From NCBI GenBank assembly GCA_030019445.1, contig JASEEU010000001.1, forward strand, positions 124,001 through 188,000: a stretch of DNA of 64,000 bases, given 5' to 3'. Below the pieces are notes generated by a model that was not told where the DNA came from, searched no databases, and saw nothing but the letters and a program-made list of their open reading frames with translations. The stretch comes from Anaerosomatales bacterium (lineage in GTDB: Bacteria > Actinomycetota > Coriobacteriia > Anaerosomatales > Anaerosomataceae). A program made the translations under genes and the position numbers. Below, piece by piece: positions 17,047-25,903 of this stretch; position 1 is the stretch's first letter, and every line of letters begins with the position of its first letter.

Positions 17047-18716
17047 CGGCCGCATCGGGCAAGCGCCTCGGCAAGGTGCTCGTGCAGTCCGGGGTCATCT
17101 CGGAGGAACAGCTCCAGTCGGCGCTGTCCGAGGCCGATGGCCGCACCCTGTCGAGCGTGCTCGTCGAGCAGGGCGTGGCGACCGAGCAGAAGATCGCCCA
17201 GGCGGTAGCTGAGAGCATGGGGCTCGCGTACGTCGATCTCGGCGGATACGAGATCGACCCGACGGCCGCCACGATGCTGGCCACGGATCTGGCGAAGCGA
17301 CACTGCGTCCTGCCGATCAAGATCCAGGACGACGAGCTCGTGGTCGCGATGGCCGATCCCGCGAACATCTTCGCGATCGACGACCTGCGCATCGTGACCG
17401 GATACGAGATCCGTCCGGTCGTCGCGGCCGAGAGCGATGTCGTGGCCTCCATCGAGAAGTTCGCCACGATGAACCAGAACGTCGACGAGATGGTCAGCGA
17501 CCTCGATGAGACCTCGGTCGAGCAGGAGGCCGAAGACCGCGCCGCCGCCGCGGACGAGGAAGCGCCGGTGGCCAAGCTCATGAACCTGGTCGTCACCGAG
17601 GCCATCCGGCAGGGCGCCGGTGACATCTACGTCGAGCCGCTCGAGAACGAGCTCCGCGTGCGGTACAGGATCGACGGCGTGTGCCAGGAGGTCGTGCGCA
17701 GCCCCAAGAAGCTCCACCGACAGCTGATCAGCCGCATCAAGATCGCATCGGGCATGGATATCGCCGAGAAGCGCATCCCGCAAGACGGCCGTTTCGGCGT
17801 CGTCCTCGATGGAAAGGGCGTCGACTTCCGCGTCGCGGTCCTGCCCACGGTCCAGGGCGAGATGTCGGTCATGCGTCTGCTGCGTCGCGACGCGATCATG
17901 ATGTCCCTCGAGGACCTTGGTTTCCTTGAGCATGCGATGGGGCAGCTGCTCGACGCGATCAACAAGCCGTACGGGTGCCTGCTCGTGACCGGACCGACAG
18001 GGTCCGGCAAGTCGACCACCCTGTATGCGGCCATCAACAAGACGGCCGACCCCAAGATCAACCTCATCACAGTCGAGGACCCGGTCGAGTACCGGCTCGA
18101 AGGTCTGTCCCAGGTCCAGGTGCACGAGAAGGCGGGTCTCAGCTTCGCTGCGGCGCTTCGTTCCATCCTCCGTCAGGACCCCGACGTCGTCATGATCGGT
18201 GAGATCCGCGACAAGGAGACCGCTACGATCGCCATCGAGGCCGCACTCACCGGTCACCTGGTGCTCTCCACGCTTCACACCAACGACGCGCCCTCGGCGC
18301 TCACCCGACTGACCGAGATGGGCGTGGAGCCGTTCCTCTCGGCCTCGGCGGTCAACTGTGTGCTGGCGCAGCGTCTCGCACGACGCCTCTGTTCGGAGTG
18401 CAAGGAGGCCTACACGCCCGATCCGGCGGCGCTCGACCGCATCGGCTTCCCGTACGACCCCGACAACCTGCCGACCCTCTACCGCGCCGTGGGCTGCAAG
18501 CGCTGCAGCGGGATCGGCTACAAGGGTCGGATGGGCGTGCATGAGGTCATGACCGTCACCGAGGAGATCGAGCGGGCGTGCGTGAACCATGCCTCCGGCG
18601 ATGAGATCGCCCGCATCGCCGTCTCCCAGGGCATGAAGACGCTGCGCGATGACGGCTTCGCCAAGGTGGCGATGGGCACGACATCCGTCGAGGAGATCAT
18701 GCGCGTCGTCGTCTAG
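17043..18716 (+). CDS. pilB: Type IV pilus assembly ATPase PilB, first copy
   Basis: Cytosolic hexameric motor that drives pilus extension, 557 residues. The N-terminal MshEN-type region begins with RLGKVLVQSGVISEEQL (residues 8-24) and a second helix motif, then the 'DPANIFAIDDLRIVTGYEI' stretch. The catalytic half has Walker A GPTGSGKST near residue 317, Walker B PDVVMIGEIRD, the His box GHLVLSTLHTND, and a tetracysteine zinc site (CSEC then CKRC). The Asp box reads GDIYVEP rather than the common SDIHIEP. GTG 17043 overlaps aroE. A second pilB lies at 23096; this one is separated from the other motor genes by a regulatory module, so the two may serve different states or pili. Confidence 0.93.
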   Translation: MTAASGKRLGKVLVQSGVISEEQLQSALSEADGRTLSSVLVEQGVATEQKIAQAVAESMGLAYVDLGGYEIDPTAATMLATDLAKRHCVLPIKIQDDELVVAMADPANIFAIDDLRIVTGYEIRPVVAAESDVVASIEKFATMNQNVDEMVSDLDETSVEQEAEDRAAAADEEAPVAKLMNLVVTEAIRQGAGDIYVEPLENELRVRYRIDGVCQEVVRSPKKLHRQLISRIKIASGMDIAEKRIPQDGRFGVVLDGKGVDFRVAVLPTVQGEMSVMRLLRRDAIMMSLEDLGFLEHAMGQLLDAINKPYGCLLVTGPTGSGKSTTLYAAINKTADPKINLITVEDPVEYRLEGLSQVQVHEKAGLSFAAALRSILRQDPDVVMIGEIRDKETATIAIEAALTGHLVLSTLHTNDAPSALTRLTEMGVEPFLSASAVNCVLAQRLARRLCSECKEAYTPDPAALDRIGFPYDPDNLPTLYRAVGCKRCSGIGYKGRMGVHEVMTVTEEIERACVNHASGDEIARIAVSQGMKTLRDDGFAKVAMGTTSVEEIMRVVV

Positions 18717-18885
18717 CTGCCTGCCATCGTCGAAAGAACACCCGTGTCAACGTGCGGTTTTCGACCGTGCTCTGTTGTCTCGCATACGTCGTCGTGAGAA
18801 ACTGAGAACGCTCGCCACGGGGGGCCGGTGTGTCGCGCTCCCGGTCCGGCGGGCCCTGTGACGAGCGCCGACGGAGGTGACCAGC

Positions 18886-19488
18886 ATGGTGGACAAGGGC
18901 ATCGGCGACTACTTCATCAGTGACGCGGATGACGAGGCGCTCGAGGACGACGACCTGCTCGAGCCACCGGTCGTGATCCCCGTGACCCCTCAGGCCGCGG
19001 CGGCGCCTGCTCCCGCGGCGCCTACCCAGCCGTCTCCGCCAGCGCCGGCTCCCGCGTCAGCGACAACGCCTGCCCCGCAGCCCGCTGCGCCGGCACGGCC
19101 GCAGGCGCAGGCCCGGCAGGCCTCGCGGGAAGAACAGCTCGCACAAGCACTGGACGAGCTGATGCAGCAGGATCCCGACATCCAGGCCGCAGCCCTCGTG
19201 AGCCTCGACGGCTTCACCATGGCGTCTGCGCTCCCGCAGGGCATGCAGCCGGACCGAGTCGGCGCGATGTCCGCCGCCATCCTCGGCCTCGGCGAGCGAG
19301 CGGCCGCCGAGCTCGGCAGGGGCCATCTGTCCCAGGTCTTCATCGAAGGGGAGGGCGGCTACGTGCTGCTCGTCTCGGCGGGGGACCGCGCCGTGCTGAC
19401 GGTGATGGCCGACTCCGGCGCTAAGCTCGGATTGGTGCTCTACGACATGAAAGTCGCTGCCGAGCGGATCGGTCGTATCCTCGGCTGA
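18886..19488 (+). CDS. Roadblock/LC7-domain protein (MglB/CvnB-like)
   Basis: A 200-residue protein. Residues 1-30 are acidic, residues 30-85 are an Ala/Pro-rich linker, and the rest is a roadblock/LC7 domain (QALDELMQQDPDIQAAALVS, GFTMASALP, DRVGAMSAAILGLGERAAAE, GYVLLVSAGDRAVLTVM). Roadblock proteins bind and regulate small GTPases: MglB in Myxococcus, CvnB in the Streptomyces conservons. A matching GTPase lies two genes downstream. GGAGGT stands 7 bases before ATG 18886. The 169 bases upstream hold no clear promoter or terminator that I can defend. Confidence 0.87.
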   Translation: MVDKGIGDYFISDADDEALEDDDLLEPPVVIPVTPQAAAAPAPAAPTQPSPPAPAPASATTPAPQPAAPARPQAQARQASREEQLAQALDELMQQDPDIQAAALVSLDGFTMASALPQGMQPDRVGAMSAAILGLGERAAAELGRGHLSQVFIEGEGGYVLLVSAGDRAVLTVMADSGAKLGLVLYDMKVAAERIGRILG

Positions 19489-19534
19489 CCTTAGTTGCGA
19501 CTCGACGCGTATGGAAGGATGACTGCTCAGGGTC

Positions 19535-21451
19535 ATGGCGCTGCGCGGTAACTTGAAGGACTTCAGCCTCCCCGATGTCTTCCAGCTCGTTCAGTTGAGC
19601 CGGAAGACCGGTGTTCTGCGCATCCGTAACGGCGAGTCCGAGGGCAGCATCTGGTTCCGCGACGGCGACGTGTTCTTCGCGCAGTCCAACTGGCGCCGGG
19701 AGCCGCTCGGCCAGCGCATGGTGCATGCCGAGAAGATCACCCCGAGCGCGCTTGCCAAGGCGCTCGAGATCCAGGAGCGCGAGCCTGAGGGCGGACGGCG
19801 CCTGGGCCAGATCCTCGTCGACGAGGGCTATGTGACCGAGGGCGTGCTCGAGGCGTTCGTGCAGGAGCAGATCCAGGACACGATCTTCGACCTCATGCGT
19901 TGGGATGAAGGCGAGTTCGACTTCGAGCTGCTCCCCGACGTCGTCCATGAGGACATCGGTCTGGCGGTCTCCATCGAGAACATCATCATGGAGGGCAGCC
20001 GGCGCCTCGAGGAATGGAACCGCATCAAGAAGAAGGTGCCGGCCACCGACATCGTCTTCAAGATGGCGACCGCGCCCGGAGAGGGCACGTTCGAGATCTC
20101 GCTCAAGCCGATCGAGTGGAACCTCCTCCTGCTCGTCGACGGAACGCGCGACGTGCGCGAGCTGGCCGAGGAGACCCGCAGGACCGACTTCGAGGTCGCG
20201 CGGATCATCTACGGTCTCTTCTCGGCCGGCCTGCTCGAAGTAGCGGCGCCCGACGAGGTCGAGCGCCTCAGAGCGGAGCGTGCAGAGCGCGAGGCCGAGC
20301 AGGCGAAGACCCGCGCGGCAGCTGAAGCGGAGGCGCAAGCGGCAGCGGCGAAGGCCCAGGCTGCCGCTCCCGTTGTCGCGGAGCCTGCCGCCGAGGCGCC
20401 CCCGGCCGAGGAGCACGTGCCCGAGGTTCCGCACGAGGAGCCCGAGTTCCTGTCCGGTGCCGGTGGCTCGGCGACCGCCGATGACATGGCGGTCTTCGAG
20501 CAGATGATGGAGGCGGTGCTGACGCCGCAGTCGGAGGCGCCGGAGCCGGAGCCCGAACCCGAGCCCGAACCGGCGCCCGAGCCCGAACCGGAACCGGAGC
20601 CCGAGCCCGAACCGGAACCGGAGCCCGAACCCGAGCCGGAGCCCGAACCCGAACCCGAGCCCGAACCCGAGCCGGAACCCGAACCCGAGCCGGAACCCGA
20701 ACCCGAGCCGGAGCCCGAACCCGAACCCGAGCCCACGTTCGATGAGGCGGCTGCCATCCTCGAGTCTCTCAGCGCCGAGGTGCCCGAGGCGGCGGCCACA
20801 GAAGCGGTCGAACCCGAAGCACCGGCCGAAGAGACGGAGCCGAGCGAGGATCTGACGCCCGAGGAGTACGCATTCGGTGCACTGAGCATGGCTGACATGG
20901 CTGATATCCCGGCACCGCCCGTGAGCGAGGAGCTTCCGGTCGATGAGTCGGCCGCCGTGGCGCCGGAGGAGGCCGCAGCGGGTGTGTCCGGGGACTTCGA
21001 GGCAGACTTGCGTGCTCTTGGCCTCGGTGAGCTCCCGGGGGAGGAAGCTCCTGCAGAGCCCGAGCCTGATGTGCTTACGGAGTTCGAAGTCCCCGAAGTC
21101 GAACCGGTGGCGGAGCCGGTCCGGGAAGAGCCCGAACCCGAGGCCGATCTCGACCAGATCCTTCGGTCGCTCGGTACGGAGGATGAGGCAGGGGAGGCCG
21201 AGTCGCCCGGACAGGTGATATCGACCGATGCCTACCTGGCCGAGTTCGATACGGATGTCGGACTGCAAAGCGGGCTCGGTGATGAGATCACCGCGCTCAC
21301 CGGCGCCGGCGGCGGGGCAGGGAGTCGCCAGCGGCCCTCCGCGACGGTATCGAAGCTGCCGGAGCCGGGAGAGGGTGCCGTGTTGCACCGGGATCAGCGT
21401 GTGGATCGCGGGCTGGTCATGAAGATCATCGAGGGTATCGAGAAGCTGTAG
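19535..21451 (+). CDS. DUF4388 (PATAN) protein with MshEN-like motifs and a Glu-Pro repeat
   Basis: A 638-residue soluble protein. The N-terminal DUF4388/PATAN domain ([20 protein letters not shown], then [14 protein letters not shown]) spans about 1-150. Within it are two tandem 24-residue segments (57-80 and 89-112) matching the RLG-x2-hh-x2-G-hh-x4-L-x3-L-x2-Q plan of MshEN c-di-GMP sites; the second begins [18 protein letters not shown] winged-helix-like part ([20 protein letters not shown]) follows to about 245. Then come an Ala/Glu coiled region, a 65-residue Pro-Glu repeat, and an acidic tail. DUF4388 proteins often accompany GTPase and motility modules. A linker or adaptor role between GTPase and pilus motor is inferred. 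No strong Shine-Dalgarno site is seen before ATG 19535. Confidence 0.82.
   Translation: MALRGNLKDFSLPDVFQLVQLSRKTGVLRIRNGESEGSIWFRDGDVFFAQSNWRREPLGQRMVHAEKITPSALAKALEIQEREPEGGRRLGQILVDEGYVTEGVLEAFVQEQIQDTIFDLMRWDEGEFDFELLPDVVHEDIGLAVSIENIIMEGSRRLEEWNRIKKKVPATDIVFKMATAPGEGTFEISLKPIEWNLLLLVDGTRDVRELAEETRRTDFEVARIIYGLFSAGLLEVAAPDEVERLRAERAEREAEQAKTRAAAEAEAQAAAAKAQAAAPVVAEPAAEAPPAEEHVPEVPHEEPEFLSGAGGSATADDMAVFEQMMEAVLTPQSEAPEPEPEPEPEPAPEPEPEPEPEPEPEPEPEPEPEPEPEPEPEPEPEPEPEPEPEPEPEPEPEPEPTFDEAAAILESLSAEVPEAAATEAVEPEAPAEETEPSEDLTPEEYAFGALSMADMADIPAPPVSEELPVDESAAVAPEEAAAGVSGDFEADLRALGLGELPGEEAPAEPEPDVLTEFEVPEVEPVAEPVREEPEPEADLDQILRSLGTEDEAGEAESPGQVISTDAYLAEFDTDVGLQSGLGDEITALTGAGGGAGSRQRPSATVSKLPEPGEGAVLHRDQRVDRGLVMKIIEGIEKL
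20540..20734 (+). repeat. In-frame Pro-Glu dipeptide repeat inside the DUF4388 gene
   Basis: A 195-base tract of alternating CCG/CCC and GAG/GAA codons encodes 65 residues of (EP)n with a single Ala interruption. Mixed codon use argues for selection on the protein, probably as a rigid extended spacer, although length variation by slippage is likely. The antisense reading gives a meaningless Ser-Gly frame. Confidence 0.95.
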
Positions 21452-21469
21452 GAACGGAGACGCGCAGGC

Positions 21470-21997
21470 ATGCAGTCCGTCAAGGTCGTCGTAACGGGAC
21501 CGTTCAACGCGGGGAAGACGACGTTCATCAAAGCCGTGAGCGAGATCACCGTGCTCTCGACCGAGCGTCAAGTCAGCGACGTTTCAGGTGAGGGCGGTGG
21601 CGAGACCACCGTCGCCATGGACTTCGGTCGCATCACGGTCTCCGATGACGTGGTCCTGTACCTGTTCGGTACTCCCGGGCAGGAGCGCTTCTCGTTCATG
21701 TGGGAGACACTGTCCGAAGGCATGCTGGGTTTCGTGCTCCTGGTGGATGCCAAGAGCTCCGAGTCGATCTCCGATGCCGTGGGAATGATCGAGTTCTTCA
21801 CCGAGATGTCCGACGTGCCCTTCGTCGTGGCCGGCAACAAGGTCGATGCGGACGACACCGCGACGCTGCAGGATCTGCGTGCCAAGCTCGGCATCGCCGA
21901 TGAGGTCCCGCTCCTTCCCTGCGACGCGCGGGACAAGGACAGCGTGAAGGCCGTACTTCTCGGCCTGCTGTACCGGATCCTCGACACCATGGGATAG
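21470..21997 (+). CDS. Ras-like small GTPase (CvnD/MglA-like)
   Basis: A 175-residue G-domain protein with all five motifs: G1 GPFNAGKTTFIKAVSEI, G2 TTVAMDFGRI, G3 YLFGTPGQERFSFMW, G4 GNKVD, G5 PCDARD. The catalytic glutamine of G3 is present. G1 and the VAMDFG/FGTPGQERF segments are close to CvnD GTPases of the Streptomyces conservons, and the fold is shared with MglA. It follows the DUF4388 gene by 18 bases and precedes a membrane protein by 4. With the roadblock protein upstream it forms a likely switch controlling the pilus machinery encoded around it; that link rests on location. Confidence 0.88.
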   Translation: MQSVKVVVTGPFNAGKTTFIKAVSEITVLSTERQVSDVSGEGGGETTVAMDFGRITVSDDVVLYLFGTPGQERFSFMWETLSEGMLGFVLLVDAKSSESISDAVGMIEFFTEMSDVPFVVAGNKVDADDTATLQDLRAKLGIADEVPLLPCDARDKDSVKAVLLGLLYRILDTMG

Positions 21998-22001
21998 ACC
22001 G

Positions 22002-22997
22002 GTGGACCCGCGGCTCTACATCCTCGGCGGTCTGCTGCTCCTCTTCGTCCTGCTGCTGGTCTATCTGTTGATCGCGATCCGGCAGTACCGGCGCGCACTG
22101 CGGCTCGAGGCGCAGGGGCAGGTGGCCGAGACGGAAGGCGGCGGCAGCTACCTGACCGCGGATGACGAGGGACCGACCGGTCCGCTTGATGAGAGTCCGG
22201 AGAGCCCCGAACCGGAAGTGGTCGCCGCGGCAGAGCCGGTTTCGGCCGAGCCGGTCGCGGCACCGGAGGGGGAGCTTCCCGCATGGGCCGCCGCTCAACT
22301 TGAGGTGGAACGTGCCGCTGCGGCGACACCGCCCCCCGTCATGCAGACGCCACCGGAGCCTGAGCCGGCGCCGATCGCCCCGGAGGTCGTCGAGGCGTCC
22401 CGCCCGACGCGCATCGAGCCGACGCGTGCGGCCGCGGCGCTCTCGGTGGCTTCGGCGATGCCAGGGGAACCGGCCGCGGCGCCCGAGCAGACACCGGTAG
22501 CCGACACGGTCTCCGATGGCGACCAGGAGCTGGACCTGCTCGTGGCCTCTCTGTCCGCGCTGGCGGCCGAGGGAGCGGAGGCGGCAGACACCCCGGGCGC
22601 CACGGAGACTCCCCAGCCCGAGCCCGAGCCGGAACCCGAGCCCGAGCCGGAACCCGAGCCGGAACCCGAGCCGGAACCCGAGCCGGAACCGGAGCCCGCG
22701 GTGGAGCCCACCCCGGAGACCGCTCAGGCTCCGATGCCGATCCCGGCAGCAGCGGCCGAGCAGATCCCCCTGCCCGGGTCCTCCCCGGAGTCAGACATCA
22801 CGCCCACGCCGGCGTCGACCCCGGAGCCGTCCCGTCCGGCAGAGGTCCCGGAGTACTCGCTCATCGCCCCGGTGGAGCTGCACTTCACGGTCGGCGAGGG
22901 CAGGATCGGCGTCAAAGCCGGCACCCGCACGTACGCCGAGTTCCAGCGGCTTGCGCGCGTGCTGCTCTCGGACCTCGAGCGCGCGCGTCGCGGCTGA
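22002..22997 (+). CDS. Single-span membrane protein with Glu-Pro repeat, unknown function
   Basis: A 331-residue protein not recognised as a known family. One N-terminal membrane helix (LYILGGLLLLFVLLLVYLLI) is followed by a long, low-complexity, Pro/Glu/Ala-rich cytoplasmic or extracytoplasmic tail containing a second Pro-Glu repeat. A compact, more ordinary C-terminal piece of about 45 residues (YSLIAPVELHFTVGEGRIGV, then YAEFQRLARVLLSDLERA) may be the functional end. It starts with GTG 4 bases after the GTPase, so it may be its membrane partner or effector. Confidence 0.7.
   Translation: MDPRLYILGGLLLLFVLLLVYLLIAIRQYRRALRLEAQGQVAETEGGGSYLTADDEGPTGPLDESPESPEPEVVAAAEPVSAEPVAAPEGELPAWAAAQLEVERAAAATPPPVMQTPPEPEPAPIAPEVVEASRPTRIEPTRAAAALSVASAMPGEPAAAPEQTPVADTVSDGDQELDLLVASLSALAAEGAEAADTPGATETPQPEPEPEPEPEPEPEPEPEPEPEPEPEPAVEPTPETAQAPMPIPAAAAEQIPLPGSSPESDITPTPASTPEPSRPAEVPEYSLIAPVELHFTVGEGRIGVKAGTRTYAEFQRLARVLLSDLERARRG
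22617..22697 (+). repeat. Second Pro-Glu dipeptide repeat
   Basis: An 81-base tract of CCC/CCG and GAG/GAA codons encodes 27 residues of (PE)n. It resembles the tract at 20540-20734 in a gene two places upstream, so the two proteins share the same kind of spacer. Confidence 0.93.
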
Positions 22998-23095
22998 GTC
23001 ATCGTCCCGCGACGCTAGTCCGCGTTCCCTCTTGTGTCGTACCATGAGGGTGTTCGTTCGCGTCTCAGTCGCCGATCGATCGGGAGACGTCTTCC

Positions 23096-24772
23096 GTGGC
23101 TGCCGAAGCCGGACAAAGACTCGGCCAATTGCTCATGCGCGCCGGTGTCATCACCGAGCGACAGTTGAATGACGCCCTCGAAGTCCACAAGGCCACGGGC
23201 AGCCCGCTCGGTCGCGTGCTCGTCGACCTGGGCTACGCGACCCAGGGCGCTATCCTCGCCGTCATGGCCCGGCAGATCGGCATCCCATACATCGACTTCT
23301 CGGAGCGCAAGCCGGACGCGAACGCGATCTCGGTCGTCCCGCGCGATCTGGCCGAGCGTTACACGCTGATGCCCGTGGACATCGACGAGGACAACCATCT
23401 CGTCGTGGCGATGGCGGACCCGCAGAACGTACTCGCCCTCGACGACCTCCGCATCATCACCGGCTACGAGATCCGACCCGCGATCTCGACGAAGGACGAC
23501 ATCGTCGCGGCGATCGAGGATTACTACAAGGTTGCTGAGCACGTCGACGCCGATCAGTTCATGAGCACGGACGACCTGGAGCAGCCTGACCTCGAGACGC
23601 TGACGGAGGTCTCGGACGAGGCGCCGATCGTCAAGCTCGTGAACTACATCATCAACAAGGCGGTCACCGACCGTGCGAGCGACATCCACATCGAGCCCCA
23701 GGAGAAGGACCTGCGGGTCCGGTACCGCGTCGACGGCGTCCTGCACGAGGTCATGCGTAGCCCGCGGGCCACACAGCAGGCGATCATCAGCCGTTTCAAG
23801 ATCATGTCGGACATGGATATCGCCGAGACGCGCAAGCCGCAGGACGGCCATACCGCGCTCACCGTCGCCGGCCACAAGATGGACTTCCGCGTCTCCACGC
23901 TGCCGACGGTCTACGGAGAGCGTGTCGTACTGCGGATCCTGCGCAAAGACAACATCATGCTGCGGCTCGAGGACCTCGGCTTCATCCCGTCGTCGCTCGA
24001 GCGTTTCGAGAGCTCGTTCCGCAAGCCGTACGGCGCCATCCTCGTCACCGGGCCCACGGGTTCGGGCAAGTCGACATCGCTGTACGCCGCGATCAACGTG
24101 CTGAACTCTCCCGAGAAGCACATCCTGACCGCCGAGGACCCCGTCGAGTACCGGCTGCCCGGCGTCAATCAGATACAGACCAACGCCAAGGCGGGCCTCA
24201 CGTTCGCCCGTGCGCTTCGGTCCTTCCTGCGGTGCTCTCCCGACATCATCCTCGTCGGTGAGATCCGCGACCAGGAGACCGCGAAGATCGCCATCGAGTC
24301 GGCGCTGACCGGCCACCTCGTGCTGTCGACGCTGCACACCAACGACGCCGCCGGTGCGGTCACCCGACTCACCGAGATGGGCGTCGAGCCGTTCCTCGTC
24401 GCGTCGGCGGTCGACTGCGTGCTCGCGCAGCGGCTCGCCCGCCGTCTGTGCTCGGACTGCAAGGAGGAGTACGCGCCCGAGCGGCAGGCGCTGTTGGATG
24501 CCGGCTATCCTGCCGATAACCTGCCCGAGAAGCTCTACCGTGCTGTCGGATGCAAGAAGTGCGGGGGCACCGGCTACCGGGGACGGATGGGCATCCATGA
24601 GGTCATGCTGCTCAGCGAGGAGATCGGCGACCTCACGGTACGGGACGCGACCGCCGAGGAGATCAAGGCGGTCGCAATCGAGCAAGGAATGCTGACGCTC
24701 AAGGAGGACGGACTCGAGAAGGTCCGCATGGGAACGACGTCCATAGAGGAGATCATGCGCGTCGTCGTGTGA
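23096..24772 (+). CDS. pilB: Type IV pilus assembly ATPase PilB, second copy
   Basis: A 558-residue extension motor. The N-terminus has two MshEN-type motifs (RLGQLLMRAGVITERQL at 8-24 and PLGRVLVDLGYATQG at 37-51). The catalytic half has the Asp box SDIHIEP, Walker A GPTGSGKST near 319, Walker B PDIILVGEIRD, His box GHLVLSTLHTND and zinc cysteines CSDC and CKKC. The residues before Walker B read RCSPD where RQDPD is usual. It is followed at once by pilT and pilC, so this is the copy in the standard motor operon. GTG 23096 is chosen from homology to other PilB N-termini; the RBS is weak (GGGAGA). Confidence 0.94.
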   Translation: MAAEAGQRLGQLLMRAGVITERQLNDALEVHKATGSPLGRVLVDLGYATQGAILAVMARQIGIPYIDFSERKPDANAISVVPRDLAERYTLMPVDIDEDNHLVVAMADPQNVLALDDLRIITGYEIRPAISTKDDIVAAIEDYYKVAEHVDADQFMSTDDLEQPDLETLTEVSDEAPIVKLVNYIINKAVTDRASDIHIEPQEKDLRVRYRVDGVLHEVMRSPRATQQAIISRFKIMSDMDIAETRKPQDGHTALTVAGHKMDFRVSTLPTVYGERVVLRILRKDNIMLRLEDLGFIPSSLERFESSFRKPYGAILVTGPTGSGKSTSLYAAINVLNSPEKHILTAEDPVEYRLPGVNQIQTNAKAGLTFARALRSFLRCSPDIILVGEIRDQETAKIAIESALTGHLVLSTLHTNDAAGAVTRLTEMGVEPFLVASAVDCVLAQRLARRLCSDCKEEYAPERQALLDAGYPADNLPEKLYRAVGCKKCGGTGYRGRMGIHEVMLLSEEIGDLTVRDATAEEIKAVAIEQGMLTLKEDGLEKVRMGTTSIEEIMRVVV

Positions 24773-24806
24773 CGCTCGGTGCCGCCCACAGGGGAGGGAA
24801 GCGGCC

Positions 24807-25874
24807 ATGACCGATCTGAACGATCTGCTGCTGAAGCTCGTCGAGCGAGGGGGCTCGGACCTGCACATCACCGTCGGGATGCCGCCGGTGCTGCGCATCA
24901 ACGGGAAGCTGCTGCCTGCCGAGGGCGAACGCCTGACGCCGCGCGACACGAAGGAGCTGCTCTACGCCATCCTCACCCAGGAGCAGCGCGAAACGCTCGA
25001 ACGCAACTGGGAGTTCGACTTCGCGTATGCGATCCCGGGCGTCGCGCGCTTCCGCGTGAACGTCTACTTCCAGCGCAATAGCGTCGGCGCCGCGTTCCGG
25101 CACATCCCTGCAGAGATCATGTCCTTCCAGGACCTGCGCCTTCCCACGGTCCTCGAGGAGTTCTGCAAGAAGCCGCGCGGCTTCATACTGGTGACGGGTC
25201 CCACGGGCTCGGGGAAGTCGACCACGCTCGCCGCGATGGTCGACTACATCAACGAGCACCAGGAACTCCACATCATGACGGTGGAGGACCCCATAGAGTA
25301 TCTGCATCAGCACAAGAAGGCGATGGTCAATCAGCGTGAGGTCGGATCAGACACACGCAGCTTCGCCCAGGCGCTCAAGTACATCCTCCGACAGGATCCT
25401 GACGTCGTGCTGATCGGCGAGATGCGCGACCTGGAAACGGTTCAGGCTGCGCTCACTGCCGCCGAGACCGGGCACCTGGTCCTGGCGACGCTCCATACCC
25501 AGGACGCGGCGCAGACCATCGACCGGATCATCGACGTCTTCCCGCCGTACCAGCAACAGCAGGTGCGCGTGCAGCTCGCGGGCACGCTGCAAGGCATCTT
25601 GAGTCAGCAGTTGCTTCCGACGATAGATGCTAGAAGCCGGGTCGTCGCATGCGAGGTGCTCGTCCCGACATCCGGCATCCGGAACATGATCCGGGAAGGG
25701 AAGACCCATCAGATGCCGAGCGCCATGCAGGCGGGTCACCAGTATGGTATGGTCACGATGGATCAGAGCCTGGCCGAGCTGTACCGGCGCGGGCTGGTGA
25801 GCCTGGACGCCGCGTTGCAGCGTGCGGTGGACCCCAGCATACTGAAGACACTGCTTGGTCGCAGTAACGGATAG
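24807..25874 (+). CDS. pilT: Type IV pilus retraction ATPase PilT
   Basis: Retraction motor of twitching motility, 355 residues, normal PilT length. Seen: an N-terminal PAS-like region with SDLHITVGMPPVLRINGKL, Walker A GPTGSGKSTTLAAM near residue 131, Asp box TVEDPIEYLH, Walker B PDVVLIGEMRD, His box GHLVLATLHTQDA, and the C-terminal retraction signature GIRNMIREGKTHQ (AIRNLIRE type). GGGAGGGAAG precedes ATG 24807. It implies that the pili encoded here are retractable. Confidence 0.95.
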   Translation: MTDLNDLLLKLVERGGSDLHITVGMPPVLRINGKLLPAEGERLTPRDTKELLYAILTQEQRETLERNWEFDFAYAIPGVARFRVNVYFQRNSVGAAFRHIPAEIMSFQDLRLPTVLEEFCKKPRGFILVTGPTGSGKSTTLAAMVDYINEHQELHIMTVEDPIEYLHQHKKAMVNQREVGSDTRSFAQALKYILRQDPDVVLIGEMRDLETVQAALTAAETGHLVLATLHTQDAAQTIDRIIDVFPPYQQQQVRVQLAGTLQGILSQQLLPTIDARSRVVACEVLVPTSGIRNMIREGKTHQMPSAMQAGHQYGMVTMDQSLAELYRRGLVSLDAALQRAVDPSILKTLLGRSNG

Positions 25875-25903
25875 CAGCCAGCGAGCAGGAAGAGGCTAGA
25901 GCC

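Noticed and set aside
20209-20898. Minus-strand frame encoding long Ser-Gly repeats
   Set aside because: It is the antisense of the Pro-Glu repeat.
23071-23078. GCCGATCG before pilB2 as a third sigma-28 promoter
   Set aside because: No TAAA about 15 bases upstream.
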